From: a bacterium
GTDB lineage: Bacteria > Cyanobacteriota > Sericytochromatia > S15B-MN24 > UBA4093
Assembly: GCA_017744355.1 (NCBI GenBank)
Contig: JAGIBK010000006.1
Span: 124,001 to 188,000 of the forward strand
DNA: 64,000 bases
Direction: 5' to 3'
How positions within the stretch are numbered: position 1 is the stretch's first letter; every line of letters starts with the position of its first letter. Positions 16,797-24,751 of the stretch are shown here, in pieces. The notes below the pieces were generated by a model that was not told the origin of the DNA, did no database searches, and saw only the letters and a list, made by a program, of their open reading frames with translations. A program made the position numbers and the translations under genes.

Positions 16797-17027
16797 TCCG
16801 CCTCGTAAGTGTCGTATTGAAGTTCTTCTGCGTCGTCAGTATCGGGTTCAGGAAACGCCACAAAGTCCTTAAGATCGTTCCGCAGATAACGGTGTCTGGC
16901 GCCCATCCTGCTTGCCTGCCAGCACACCGACGATGAGGCGAGCTTTGTATTCTCGAACAAGGGTTATTTCACTCTCAATGCGCGCGATGATGTTATTCAG
17001 AGGGGCGCTCGCCTCATCGATTGTAAC
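16793..17027 (-). pseudogene. hsdS: Type I restriction specificity subunit HsdS, 3' remnant
   Basis: Minus strand: the frame from 17027 reads ASAPLNNIIARIESEITLVR then EYKARLIVGVLAGKQDGR, the C-terminal conserved repeat of HsdS (normally LIADVVTGKLDVR). A frame change near 16905 restores an acidic tail ([19 protein letters not shown]) typical of HsdS ends. All the DNA-recognition part and the hsdR/hsdM genes are gone. The tail frame stops 4 bp into the RecQ-like gene (ATGA). Either a relic of a decayed restriction island or, less likely, a 37-residue leader peptide (16906-16793). Confidence 0.65.
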
Positions 17028-17140
17028 TTATTATCCACCTTAGCACCATCATTTATACTTCCGCTTAAATGATCTTTCTATTAATAGTTAAAAGCATTAA
17101 CAACATCAAAACTCTTGTTTTTTGCATGCCACTGACAGTC

Positions 17141-17525
17141 GACGCTCGACCGAAAAAGACACCCGCCTGAAAGGTTAGTTCTCCGAGGACAAGGAGCGAA
17201 GAGAGCCTGAACCGTATAAGGAAACTGAGCAGGGCATCAAGGCCCAGGATATTTGCCACGTGCAGGCATTACCGAGCAGACTGTCTATCGCTGGAAGACG
17301 AAGTGCGGCGGGATGGAAGCCGCCGAGACGCAGCGCTTGCGTCACCTGGCGGACGAGAACCGCCGTCTCAAGCACCAGGCCCTCGATCTACAGATGTTCA
17401 AGGCGCTGCTCGAAAAGAAATTTTGGGCCCGCAAAGACGCCGCGCAGTTGCCGAGTTTCTTATTCGATGCAAGTGAGCGGTGTGCTTGCGGGCTGGTGGG
17501 CCTCTGGAGCTCGCCCCCGCTTTGG
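17141..17525 (+). mobile_element. IS3-family element remnant, right copy (orfA and start of orfB)
   Basis: Starts at the same outer end as the left copy in inverted orientation. The orfA frame reads SEDKERREPEPYKETEQG, a 1-bp deletion near 17258 breaks it, and it resumes as AGITEQTVYRWKTKCGGM then ENRRLKHQALDLQMFKALL, a helix-turn-helix plus leucine zipper typical of IS3 OrfA. OrfB begins with SERCACGLVGLW and ends abruptly near 17525 where the integrase remnant starts. No DDE catalytic domain remains; not mobile by itself. Confidence 0.75.
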
Positions 17526-17801
17526 CTACAGGAACGCCTTCAGGGAAGCCCTCCGCCCAGCCTGTGTGGCAGGGCTCTGAGATTGCTCCCGAACGCGAGC
17601 AAAGTAGGCGCGGATCGTCTCATCGGTGAGAACTTCGAGCGAACCCTTGTAGAATTTGAGGGAGAGCGCCAGGTCGGTCCCATAGCCCTTGATCATGTGG
17701 GGGCTCCTATTCAGGCTCTCAAGATCCCGGAGGCACTCCTCAACGAGGATGGTCAAGTCTTCGGCGAGCTTGGGCTTCTGAAAGGCTGCGATGCTTCCCA
17801 C
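17526..17801 (-). pseudogene. Tyrosine recombinase/integrase, N-terminal fragment
   Basis: About 91 residues on the minus strand from a GTG at 17801. LAEDLTILVEECLRDLESLN, then RSPHMIKGYGTDLALSLKF, then LTDETIRAYFARVREQSQSP is the SAM-like core-binding domain of phage/XerC-type integrases. The catalytic domain (R..HxxR..Y) is absent: the frame ends at a TAG where IS3 orfB sequence begins. It lies 212 bp from tRNA-Arg, transcribed in the same direction, as expected for an element that integrated at that tRNA. The true start is uncertain; the frame is open up to 17909. Confidence 0.65.
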
Positions 17802-17965
17802 GGCGATCCGCCTGCGATGCTGTGCAAGATAAAAGTGAGAGTTGCTTCGCTCGCGACGACCTTCAAACCCAGTAGGCTCGTGAGCGATTGAACACGTTGA
17901 GCAAGACAATAAGTATTATTTGGCACAGATCAAAGCATTGGACTAGCGCCATGTTGTTGGGCAAA

Positions 17966-18003
17966 CGAAAAAGCGGGTCCGGCCAAGTAGCCGAAACCCG
18001 CTT
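17966..18003 (-). terminator. Intrinsic terminator of tRNA-Arg
   Basis: On the minus strand the stem AAGCGGGT/ACCCGCTT (18003-17996 with 17978-17971) plus an inner CGGC/GCCG pairing is followed by TTTTTCGTTT. It begins 9 bp after the tRNA 3' end. Confidence 0.85.
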
Positions 18004-18012
18004 CATTCCTAG

Positions 18013-18086
18013 CGCCCCCGGAGAGACTCGAACTCCCGACATTCTCCTTAGGACGGAGACGTTCTATCCAACTGAACTACGGAGGC
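18013..18086 (-). tRNA. tRNA-Arg (anticodon CCT)
   Basis: 74-nt cloverleaf on the minus strand. Acceptor GCCTCCG/CGGGGGC (one T-G pair), D stem GTTC/GAAC with AGTTGGATA loop, anticodon stem TCTCC/GGAGA enclosing GTCCTAA (anticodon CCT, reads AGG), T stem GGGAG/CTCTC with TTCGAGT. No encoded CCA. It is intact, with a good promoter and terminator, and marks the right border of the defence island. Confidence 0.95.
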
Positions 18087-18095
18087 AGCACATCC

Positions 18096-18125
18096 ATTAT
18101 AGACGCGCGATCGCATCCCCGGCAA
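18096..18125 (-). promoter_or_regulatory. Promoter of tRNA-Arg
   Basis: Minus strand -35 TTGCCG (18125-18120), 18-bp spacer, -10 TATAAT (18101-18096), ten bases before the tRNA 5' end. A near-consensus sigma-70-type promoter as expected for a stable RNA gene. Confidence 0.75.
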
Positions 18126-18201
18126 GCTACTGAGAGCGGCGAACAAGACAGTTCCTTCAAGCCGCTCCCAGCGGGCAAAACCCGACCCATGCCTGGTTCT
18201 G

Positions 18202-20454
18202 TTAGATGCTCTGCGGGGTCAACGCCCTGAAGGTCGCAAGGCGCGCGGGGAGCTTCAGCGAGAGCGGCTGATCCTGTGGCGCAACCTGCTCCAGCTTGCC
18301 GTTCCGACCCAGGGCGACGACGACCCAGATCTCTTGCCCTGGTACCACCGAGAGGACCCGGAAAGGAATCGCCAGATCGAGGGCATCCTTGTAGGCCGAG
18401 TGAGCGCCAAGGTCGATGGGAATCCAGCGGTGCGAATCACCCGCGAACGAGATGGTCGCCGTCGGCTCCCCCCAGGCATACCGGATCTCGTGCGCAAAGC
18501 CGTAGCCCTTGGTCGCACCCGTGGCACCACCGGGGCCGAAGTTCATCGGCGAGTTGATCCGCGGCTGACCGGGATAGCAAATGTAGACCGCAAGGGCATC
18601 ATCCGGGGTCGGGACGAAGGAGTCCGCAAACTCCACCCGCATCAACAACTCGCGCTCGTTGTGACCGAAGCGCACGCGGCTGATGCCATTCGCCGCCGCA
18701 TGCATCGCCCCCTGGCCCGCAGCGGGATCGTACGAGCCCGACCCTTCCCAATCGATCTCGGACTGCGCCGAACCGTCGAGACGGGGATCCACCGGGAGGT
18801 AGGGCAGCGAAGGCAACTTGGGCAGCGGCTTGTTGAGCGGGTACTCCAGCGCCTCGGGCACCGGCATCTCCAGCAGGCGATACACGTTCTGCAAGTGCAG
18901 GCGGAACTGGTAGTCGAAGAGCTCGTCCTGACCGGAGTTGTGACCCTCGCCAAACCACCAGTACCAATCGCTGCCCTGGGCGATGAAGATCTCCTCGCGC
19001 GCCTGCGTCCAACCCGCCAGGCCGCGGCCTTCCTTCGAGGCGAGGGCCTCGCGAGCGCGGGTCAAGAGCTCCCACGCGCGGTTCTTGGTCGGGTCCCCGA
19101 TCCAGGTCGTGAAGTCCGAGGAGATCCACGAGCCGCTGAACAGGCTCGTCAAGGTTTCGCGGGGCGGATTGGCCTTGAGGTACTCCTCGACCGTCACCAT
19201 CTCGAGCGACGGATCGTCCGTAACCTGCTGGTAGAAGCTGCGCAGGAACTCCGCCCCGTCCTGGGCGTAGTGCTCCCAGCAGTTCTCCCCGTCCAGGGCG
19301 ATGGTGACCAGGTGAGGCGCATCGCCGACGCGCTCCTTGATGCCCTTGAGGCGGGCGATCAGATCGTTGGCGGCCTGAACCCCGCTCACCTTGCTGTACG
19401 AGAAGCCGATGAGGTCCGAGAGCACGATGTCCCGGAAGACCATGGCGACCTTCTTGCCCTCGATCTCCACCCAGTAAGGCTGGTAGAGGAGCTGCGGATC
19501 CTGCAGCAGTCCGTGGGCATCGCGGACCATCTTCTTATCGAGCGTACGAGCGAGCACGCCCTCGTCGCTGATCATCCAGTTTACGCCCTCGCTCGCGAGC
19601 AAAGGCACGACCGCCGGACTGACCGATTGCTCCGAAGGCCACATGCCGGCAGGCTTGTAGCCGAAATGGCGCTTGAAGAAGTCGAGCCCCTTGCGCACCT
19701 GCGCCTGCGCATCCTGCGGATACTGGAAGCGCGCGTTGGGCAGCGGGAGCCCCGGGCGCGCCACGCGCGCCGACTCGGTATCGATCAAGAGCGGCAGGAT
19801 GGGGTGGTAGAAGGGCGTCGTGGTCAGCTCCACCTGCCCCGCCTCGGCAAGGCGCTTGTAGGTGGGGATAATGCGACGGATCAGCTCGCGCTGCTTGCGA
19901 ATGACCAGCTCGCGATCGGCCTGGGTGAAGTCGCGCCCCCGCTGGATCAGGGCTTGCAGGTCCGGATCGGTCTGCTGCCAGAGGGGATCGAACCACGCCA
20001 GGTTAAACCAGACCGTGAGGTCCACCCACTCCTGGGCGTCGAACTGGCGAACGGCCTTCTCGAGGGGGAACTTGGCGAGCAGCGCGTTACGCTTGAGCGC
20101 AAGCTCGTGGTAGCGCGGATGCTGGACGAGCATGCGATCCCAGTTGAGATCGAAGAAGCGCTCGAAAAGGTAGCACTTGTCGTCGAGGCAGTACTCGCGC
20201 ACCGGCATCAGCGTCAGCTCGAGCGCGCGGTCGATGGCGCCGTTGTGACCGTAGTCGATCAGCTGCTCCAGCAAGGACGGCACGAGGTTGAAGGTCTGGT
20301 GCAGCGTCGGGAACTGCTCCAGGAGCTGCACCATGTCGAGGTAGTCCTTGATGGCATGCAAGCGCACCCAAGGCATGAGGTACTGGCCCGTCAGGCGGTC
20401 CTTGTAGAGGGGTTGGTGCATGTGCCAGACGACGGCAATGCTGAGCTTTGACAC
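18202..20454 (-). CDS. Glycoside hydrolase family 57 protein (alpha-amylase/glucanotransferase-like)
   Basis: A 750-residue alpha-glucan enzyme. GH57 signatures appear in order: WHMHQPLY near the start (motif 1), HPILPLL (motif 2), MWPSEQSVSP with the region of the catalytic Glu (motif 3), and ALDGENCWEHY (motif 4). The last 150 residues form a beta-rich domain (SRVRFGHNERELLMRVEF) seen in some GH57 amylopullulanases. It probably acts on glycogen or maltodextrins in the cytosol, since no signal peptide is seen. I chose GTG 20454 because AAGGAG lies 6 bases upstream and family similarity begins there; an ATG at 20535 would add 27 unrelated residues. Divergent from the phosphoesterase gene. Confidence 0.88.
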   Translation of the reverse strand: MSKLSIAVVWHMHQPLYKDRLTGQYLMPWVRLHAIKDYLDMVQLLEQFPTLHQTFNLVPSLLEQLIDYGHNGAIDRALELTLMPVREYCLDDKCYLFERFFDLNWDRMLVQHPRYHELALKRNALLAKFPLEKAVRQFDAQEWVDLTVWFNLAWFDPLWQQTDPDLQALIQRGRDFTQADRELVIRKQRELIRRIIPTYKRLAEAGQVELTTTPFYHPILPLLIDTESARVARPGLPLPNARFQYPQDAQAQVRKGLDFFKRHFGYKPAGMWPSEQSVSPAVVPLLASEGVNWMISDEGVLARTLDKKMVRDAHGLLQDPQLLYQPYWVEIEGKKVAMVFRDIVLSDLIGFSYSKVSGVQAANDLIARLKGIKERVGDAPHLVTIALDGENCWEHYAQDGAEFLRSFYQQVTDDPSLEMVTVEEYLKANPPRETLTSLFSGSWISSDFTTWIGDPTKNRAWELLTRAREALASKEGRGLAGWTQAREEIFIAQGSDWYWWFGEGHNSGQDELFDYQFRLHLQNVYRLLEMPVPEALEYPLNKPLPKLPSLPYLPVDPRLDGSAQSEIDWEGSGSYDPAAGQGAMHAAANGISRVRFGHNERELLMRVEFADSFVPTPDDALAVYICYPGQPRINSPMNFGPGGATGATKGYGFAHEIRYAWGEPTATISFAGDSHRWIPIDLGAHSAYKDALDLAIPFRVLSVVPGQEIWVVVALGRNGKLEQVAPQDQPLSLKLPARLATFRALTPQSI

Positions 20455-20610
20455 GGGCGGCTCCTTGATTCCCCTCACACGAGGGATATCCCTTGAGTGT
20501 TGATGCTTGGCAAACCCATATTCTACCATGGGCAAGGGAGCAGGCGGTTGCTGGGCCGAAGGCGTGGTATGATGAAGCCGTCACCCTTTCCACCTTTTTT
20601 CGAGGCTCAG

Positions 20611-21600
20611 ATGCCGTCCATTCGTCGGCCGAGGGGACGTTTTCCCCGCCTGGTTTGTACCCTTCTCTGCGCCGGTCTCATCGCTCCCTTGGTAGCGTCG
20701 ATTTCACCGGCCCTCGCCGCCCCCAAACCCCAGGTTTCGGTGCGTGACGGTGCGCAGCGCGGCACCAGCGAGCAAGAAATCGGCATCTGGGCCAACTCGC
20801 CGCAGACCGAGGTTTCGGTGCGCAACCCCGCGGGCGGCTTCCTGAGGGCCACCGTCCGCTGGCGCAACGTGCCCAAGGGCGCCTTCCTCGTCTCCCCCGA
20901 AGGGGTCGCGGACGCCCCCAGCCGGGAAGGCACCACCCTCTCCAGCCGGATCCTGGTGGCAGGCAACAGCGAAGCACGCTGGAAGCTCGACCCCAACCTC
21001 AAGAACGACTACACCTTCGTGGTCTCGGGCGGCGACGTGAAGGGCCTCGAACTCGCCAAGCGCACGGGCACCGTGGACTTCGGCCTGCACCTGGGCAACG
21101 CCCTCAAGCCGCTCGACCAGACCCTGAACACCCTGTCCCAGCTACCCTTCCCCACCTACGTGGTGCCCGGCAATCGCGATCGCCGACAGGACTACGTGGC
21201 CCGCACCGGCGAGGTCCGGCGCGAGTTCGCCATCGGGCGCGATCGCTTCCTCATCCTCGACAACGCCGAAGACCAGAAATTCTCGAGCGCCCAGCGCGCC
21301 TGGGCCGCCGAGCGCCTGCGCGCCTACCGCGCGGAAGACGCCCGCCGCATCTTCGTCTTCATGCACTGGCCCATGGTCGATCCGCGCAAGGGCAAGAACG
21401 CCGCCATGTACGATCGCCAGGAGATCCGCGCCCTGCAGGCCCTCTTCAAGGAGCACAAGGTCACCGCGGTCTTCGCGAGCCACATCCCCATCGCCGACAT
21501 CAGCCAGCGGCAGGGGGTGGACTACTACATCGCCGGCCCCGGCCACGCCATGGTCGTGCAGAGCCAAGGATCCTCCCTTTCGATCCGCGCCCTCCCCTAG
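20611..21600 (+). CDS. Secreted metallophosphoesterase (calcineurin-like)
   Basis: A 329-residue exported protein. A signal peptide (about 1-36, RRPRGRF then LVCTLLCAGLIAPLVASI, cleavage after ALA) precedes a mostly disordered linker and a calcineurin-like phosphoesterase core: VVPGNRDRR (the GNHD equivalent with His replaced by Arg), FVFMHWPMVDPR, and FASHIPIADI (the GHxH equivalent, here SHIP). The first metal motif DxH is weak or replaced (DFGLHLGNAL). Several metal ligands therefore deviate from the standard set. A TATGAT hexamer at 20568 lies 38 bp before ATG 20611. Substrate unknown. Confidence 0.7.
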   Translation: MPSIRRPRGRFPRLVCTLLCAGLIAPLVASISPALAAPKPQVSVRDGAQRGTSEQEIGIWANSPQTEVSVRNPAGGFLRATVRWRNVPKGAFLVSPEGVADAPSREGTTLSSRILVAGNSEARWKLDPNLKNDYTFVVSGGDVKGLELAKRTGTVDFGLHLGNALKPLDQTLNTLSQLPFPTYVVPGNRDRRQDYVARTGEVRREFAIGRDRFLILDNAEDQKFSSAQRAWAAERLRAYRAEDARRIFVFMHWPMVDPRKGKNAAMYDRQEIRALQALFKEHKVTAVFASHIPIADISQRQGVDYYIAGPGHAMVVQSQGSSLSIRALP

Positions 21601-21622
21601 CGTAGAAGTAGGAGGCGAAGCC

Positions 21623-22495
21623 ATGAAGGTATTGGTTGCAGGCGCAAAAGGAATGTTGGGGCACGACCTCATCCCCGCCCTGAAGCATACAGGCCACCTC
21701 GTGGTATCCAGCGGCCTCCAGCCGTCCGACGAGCCCGACTACGTCCGAATGGACATCACGGACGTCGCCCAGGTGCGCGAGGCCTTTGCCGCGGTACGCC
21801 CCGAAGCCGTGATCAACTGCGCCGCCTACACCAACGTGGACGCGGCCGAGACCGATGAGGCCAACGCCTATCGCATCAACGCGCTCGGCAGCTGGAACCT
21901 CGCTCTCGCCTGCCAAGCCGCCGAGATCCCCTTGATGTACGTCAGCACCGACTACGTCTTTGACGGCACCAAGGGCAGCGCCTACGACGAATACGACCTC
22001 CCCAACCCGCAAAGCGTCTACGGGCGCAGCAAGCGCGCCGGCGAGATCCATGTCGAGCGCCTCTGCACCAAGCACTACATCGTTCGCACCGCCTGGCTCT
22101 ACGGCCGCGGAGGCAAGAACTTCGTCGAAACCATCCTGAAAGCAGCAAGCGAGAAACCCGAGCTCAAGGTGGTCAATGACCAATGGGGCAGCCCAACCTG
22201 CACGACCGATCTCGCGCAGGCAATGACCGCCTTGCTCACGACCGAACGCTTCGGCACCTACCACGTCACCGGCAGCGGCGTCTGCACCTGGCATGACTTC
22301 GCCAAAAAAATCATCGAACTCAGCGGCCTGCAGACCCCGATCCTTCCCCAGACGACCGAGGAGCTGAATCGCCCGGCGCCCCGACCGAGGTATTCGATGC
22401 TCTCCCATCGGGCGCTCGGCCTGGCCGCTCTCCCGGCCATGACGCAGTGGGAAACAAGCCTCGAGCGCTACCTGGCCTCGCGCGCGAAACCGTAG
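21623..22495 (+). CDS. rmlD: dTDP-4-dehydrorhamnose reductase RmlD
   Basis: A 290-residue extended-SDR enzyme that reduces dTDP-4-keto-L-rhamnose to dTDP-L-rhamnose with NAD(P)H, the last step of rhamnose activation. GAKGMLGHDL is the cofactor loop, then NCAAYTNVDAAE, STDYVFDGTKG, the YGRSKRAGE catalytic YxxxK, and RTAWLYGRGGKNF. AGGAGG precedes ATG 21623. It lies 19 kb from rmlA and rmlB in the same polysaccharide region; rmlC (epimerase) is not in the window. Confidence 0.93.
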   Translation: MKVLVAGAKGMLGHDLIPALKHTGHLVVSSGLQPSDEPDYVRMDITDVAQVREAFAAVRPEAVINCAAYTNVDAAETDEANAYRINALGSWNLALACQAAEIPLMYVSTDYVFDGTKGSAYDEYDLPNPQSVYGRSKRAGEIHVERLCTKHYIVRTAWLYGRGGKNFVETILKAASEKPELKVVNDQWGSPTCTTDLAQAMTALLTTERFGTYHVTGSGVCTWHDFAKKIIELSGLQTPILPQTTEELNRPAPRPRYSMLSHRALGLAALPAMTQWETSLERYLASRAKP

Positions 22496-22640
22496 CGGAA
22501 CGCTTACCGACGAGGCCCTCGCGCGTCGATCGAGATGGTCCAAGCCCCCCACAGGAATCCCCGCATCCTCGCGGCGCCAGGGGGAATCCGCCGCCCCCTA
22601 AACCAAGGCAGAGACGCCTTCGGGGTGCGGAGCCCCAAGA

Positions 22641-22669
22641 TTGAAAAGCCTCCTTGGCTGAGGTATGCT
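22641..22669 (+). promoter_or_regulatory. Promoter of the ABC exporter/glycosyltransferase operon
   Basis: -35 TTGAAA (22641-22646), 17-bp spacer, -10 TATGCT (22664-22669), 98 bp before the wzm start. The -10 overlaps the upstream in-frame ATG at 22665, which argues for ATG 22767 as the true start. Confidence 0.65.
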
Positions 22670-22766
22670 AGGAGTGAGTGACTTCAGAGCTTGCCATGGC
22701 GCCACGTTGACGGCTCACCCTCACGCCGGGCTCGCATCGCTTGATGCTTCAAGGGAAACAAACGGA

Positions 22767-23561
22767 ATGAACCCCTTCTCGATCGTCTCTTCCAGCCTGA
22801 AAGAGATGTTTCAGTATCGCGAGCTCTTCTTCAATCTCGTCTCACGGGAGCTACAGTCTCGCTACAAGGGGTCCTATCTGGGCTTTCTGTGGTCGCTGCT
22901 CAACCCGCTGCTGATGATGGTCGTGTATTCCGTCATTTTCTCCATCGTCATGCGGATCAAGATCGAGAACTACAGCTTGTACCTGTTTGCAGGCTTGCTG
23001 CCCTGGACCTGGTTCAGCACCGCCCTGTCGAACGGGGCCGGCTCGATCATCTTCAACTCGAGCCTGGTGAAGAAGGTTTACCTGCCGACGGAGCTGCTCC
23101 CCGTCGTCGCCGTCACGACCAACCTGATCAACTTCCTGCTTACCATCCCTATCCTCCTGCTGTTCATCGCCTTTCACCACGTTCCCTTGACGTGGGCGCT
23201 GCTTGCCGTCCCGCTGGTGATCGCCGTGCAGTTCCTCTTCACGCTCGGGGTCGCCATGTTCCTGGCGGTCCTGAACGTCTTCTTCCGCGATATCGAGCAG
23301 CTGATCGGGGTCATCATCCTCGTCTGGATGTATGGCTCGCCCATTCTCTACTCCCCGGACATGGTCCCGGAAAAGTTCCGGCTGTTTTATGACCTCAACC
23401 CGATGGCGGCGATCATCCACTCCTACCACCAGATCTTCATCCATGGGACGCTCCCGAGCCTGCATTCTTTCGCCTTCCCCCTGCTCTTGGGCCTGGTCCT
23501 GGTCGCATCCGGTTTGATTCTCTTCTCACTCACCAAGTTTGAGTTTGCTGAGGCGATCTAG
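22767..23561 (+). CDS. wzm: Polysaccharide ABC exporter permease (Wzm-like)
   Basis: A 264-residue inner-membrane protein of the ABC-2 family with six hydrophobic segments. FFNLVSRELQSRYKGSYLGF near the N-terminus and LNPLLMMVVYSVIFS are typical of O-antigen/teichoic-acid exporters (Wzm/TagG). It would form the channel that moves a completed lipid-linked glycan across the inner membrane, powered by the ATPase encoded 2 bp downstream. ATG 22767 follows an A/G-rich RBS region. Confidence 0.88.
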   Translation: MNPFSIVSSSLKEMFQYRELFFNLVSRELQSRYKGSYLGFLWSLLNPLLMMVVYSVIFSIVMRIKIENYSLYLFAGLLPWTWFSTALSNGAGSIIFNSSLVKKVYLPTELLPVVAVTTNLINFLLTIPILLLFIAFHHVPLTWALLAVPLVIAVQFLFTLGVAMFLAVLNVFFRDIEQLIGVIILVWMYGSPILYSPDMVPEKFRLFYDLNPMAAIIHSYHQIFIHGTLPSLHSFAFPLLLGLVLVASGLILFSLTKFEFAEAI

Positions 23562-23563
23562 AC

Positions 23564-24748
23564 ATGAACGCAATTGAAATCGAAGGGGTTTGGAAGAAGT
23601 TCATCTGGCACCAGACGCGAGCTCGTACCTTCAAAGAAACGCTGCTGTCGCTGACCAAAGGCGGCGCCCCCAAGCAGGAGCCCTTTTGGGCCCTACGAGA
23701 CGTCGGCTTCACGGTGCGCCGCGGGGAAACCTTCGGCGTGGTCGGCAGCAACGGCTCGGGCAAGAGCACGCTGCTGAAGCTCATCACGGGGATCTCCAAG
23801 CCGAACAAAGGCAAGGTAACGGTCAACGGCAAGATCTCTGCCCTTCTCGAACTCGGCGCCGGCTTCCATCCCGACTTCACCGGTCGCGAGAACATCTACC
23901 TCAACGCCTCGATCCTGGGCATTTCCAGGCGAGAGATCAGCGAGCAATTCGACGAGATCGTCGAATTCGCCGAGATCGCTCCGTTCATCGATCAGCCCGT
24001 CAAGACCTACTCTTCCGGCATGTACATGCGGCTGGCCTTCTCGATCGCGGTCAAGGTCAACCCGGACATCCTGGTGGTGGACGAGGTGCTCGCCGTCGGC
24101 GATAGCGCCTTCCAGGACAAGTGCTTCAAGCAGATCGAGCGCTTCAAGAACGAAGGGAAGACCATCCTGATCGTCTCCCACGATCTCGGCTCGCTCAAGC
24201 GATTCTGCGATCGCGTGGCCTGGATCTCGAAAGGGAAGTTCATGGAGGTCGGTCCCGCCGGCGAGGTGATCGACCGTTACTACCAGGACCTGATCGGGGT
24301 GCGGCCCGCGCACGCCGCGGCCCCGGACGATTCCCCCGTCAGCGCCCCCAAGCATCACCCCATCCTCATCAGCGACTTCCGCTTCGCACAGCAGGACGCG
24401 GCTGACGAAGCGACCTTTACCATCGGGGAGCCGCTGGAAGTCTCGTTCACCTACCGCTGCATCGAGAAGCTCGACTCTCCTCGCCTGCTCGTCAAAGTCC
24501 ACGACGCGACGGGTCAGGAGCTGGCGGTGAGCCACGCGCAATCCCTCCAAGCCTCCGAAGGCGCCCTGCGCTTTTCCTTCGCGGCCCTGAACTTGGCGCC
24601 GGGCAGCTATCGCTTCGAACTGGGCTACGAAGAGCAAGACGTCTACGCGCCTCTGCAGCAAGCATCCTTCTTCGTCCTCGCTCATCGTCTGGAGAGCGGG
24701 GTGCGGCTCGACGGCAGTTGGAGCACGACCGAAGCCCTGATCGGATAA
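23564..24748 (+). CDS. wzt: Polysaccharide ABC exporter ATPase with glycan-binding tail (Wzt-like)
   Basis: A 394-residue protein. The ATPase domain has Walker A GSNGSGKST, signature YSSGMYMRL and Walker B ILVVDEVLAVGD. Residues from about 255 onward form a separate immunoglobulin-like C-terminal domain (FTIGEPLEVSFTYRC ... SYRFELGYEEQ), which in Wzt of O9a-type systems recognises the chain-terminating group of the glycan. This implies an exporter with substrate proof-reading. It starts 2 bp after wzm and leads the glycosyltransferase run that follows. Confidence 0.9.
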   Translation: MNAIEIEGVWKKFIWHQTRARTFKETLLSLTKGGAPKQEPFWALRDVGFTVRRGETFGVVGSNGSGKSTLLKLITGISKPNKGKVTVNGKISALLELGAGFHPDFTGRENIYLNASILGISRREISEQFDEIVEFAEIAPFIDQPVKTYSSGMYMRLAFSIAVKVNPDILVVDEVLAVGDSAFQDKCFKQIERFKNEGKTILIVSHDLGSLKRFCDRVAWISKGKFMEVGPAGEVIDRYYQDLIGVRPAHAAAPDDSPVSAPKHHPILISDFRFAQQDAADEATFTIGEPLEVSFTYRCIEKLDSPRLLVKVHDATGQELAVSHAQSLQASEGALRFSFAALNLAPGSYRFELGYEEQDVYAPLQQASFFVLAHRLESGVRLDGSWSTTEALIG

Positions 24749-24751
24749 GTG

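Noticed and set aside
16951..16962. GAACAAGGGTTA as a second LexA box upstream of the RecQ-like gene
   Set aside because: Right half-site is GTTA, not GTTC, and it falls in conserved hsdS coding sequence (ITLVREYK), so the match is probably chance.
17526..17909. Full 127-residue version of the integrase fragment
   Set aside because: The first 36 residues are not integrase-like; similarity begins near the GTG at 17801, so the shorter form is listed.
9602..18012. CRISPR array or cas genes in the defence island
   Set aside because: No regularly spaced direct repeats were seen and no Cas-like protein; the repeats present are IS remnants.
18013..18086. tRNA-Arg disrupted by the island
   Set aside because: All stems pair and the promoter and terminator are intact, so the tRNA is functional.
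22619..22640. GGGG/CCCC mini-hairpin as an rmlD terminator
   Set aside because: Stem of only 4-5 bp and no T-run.
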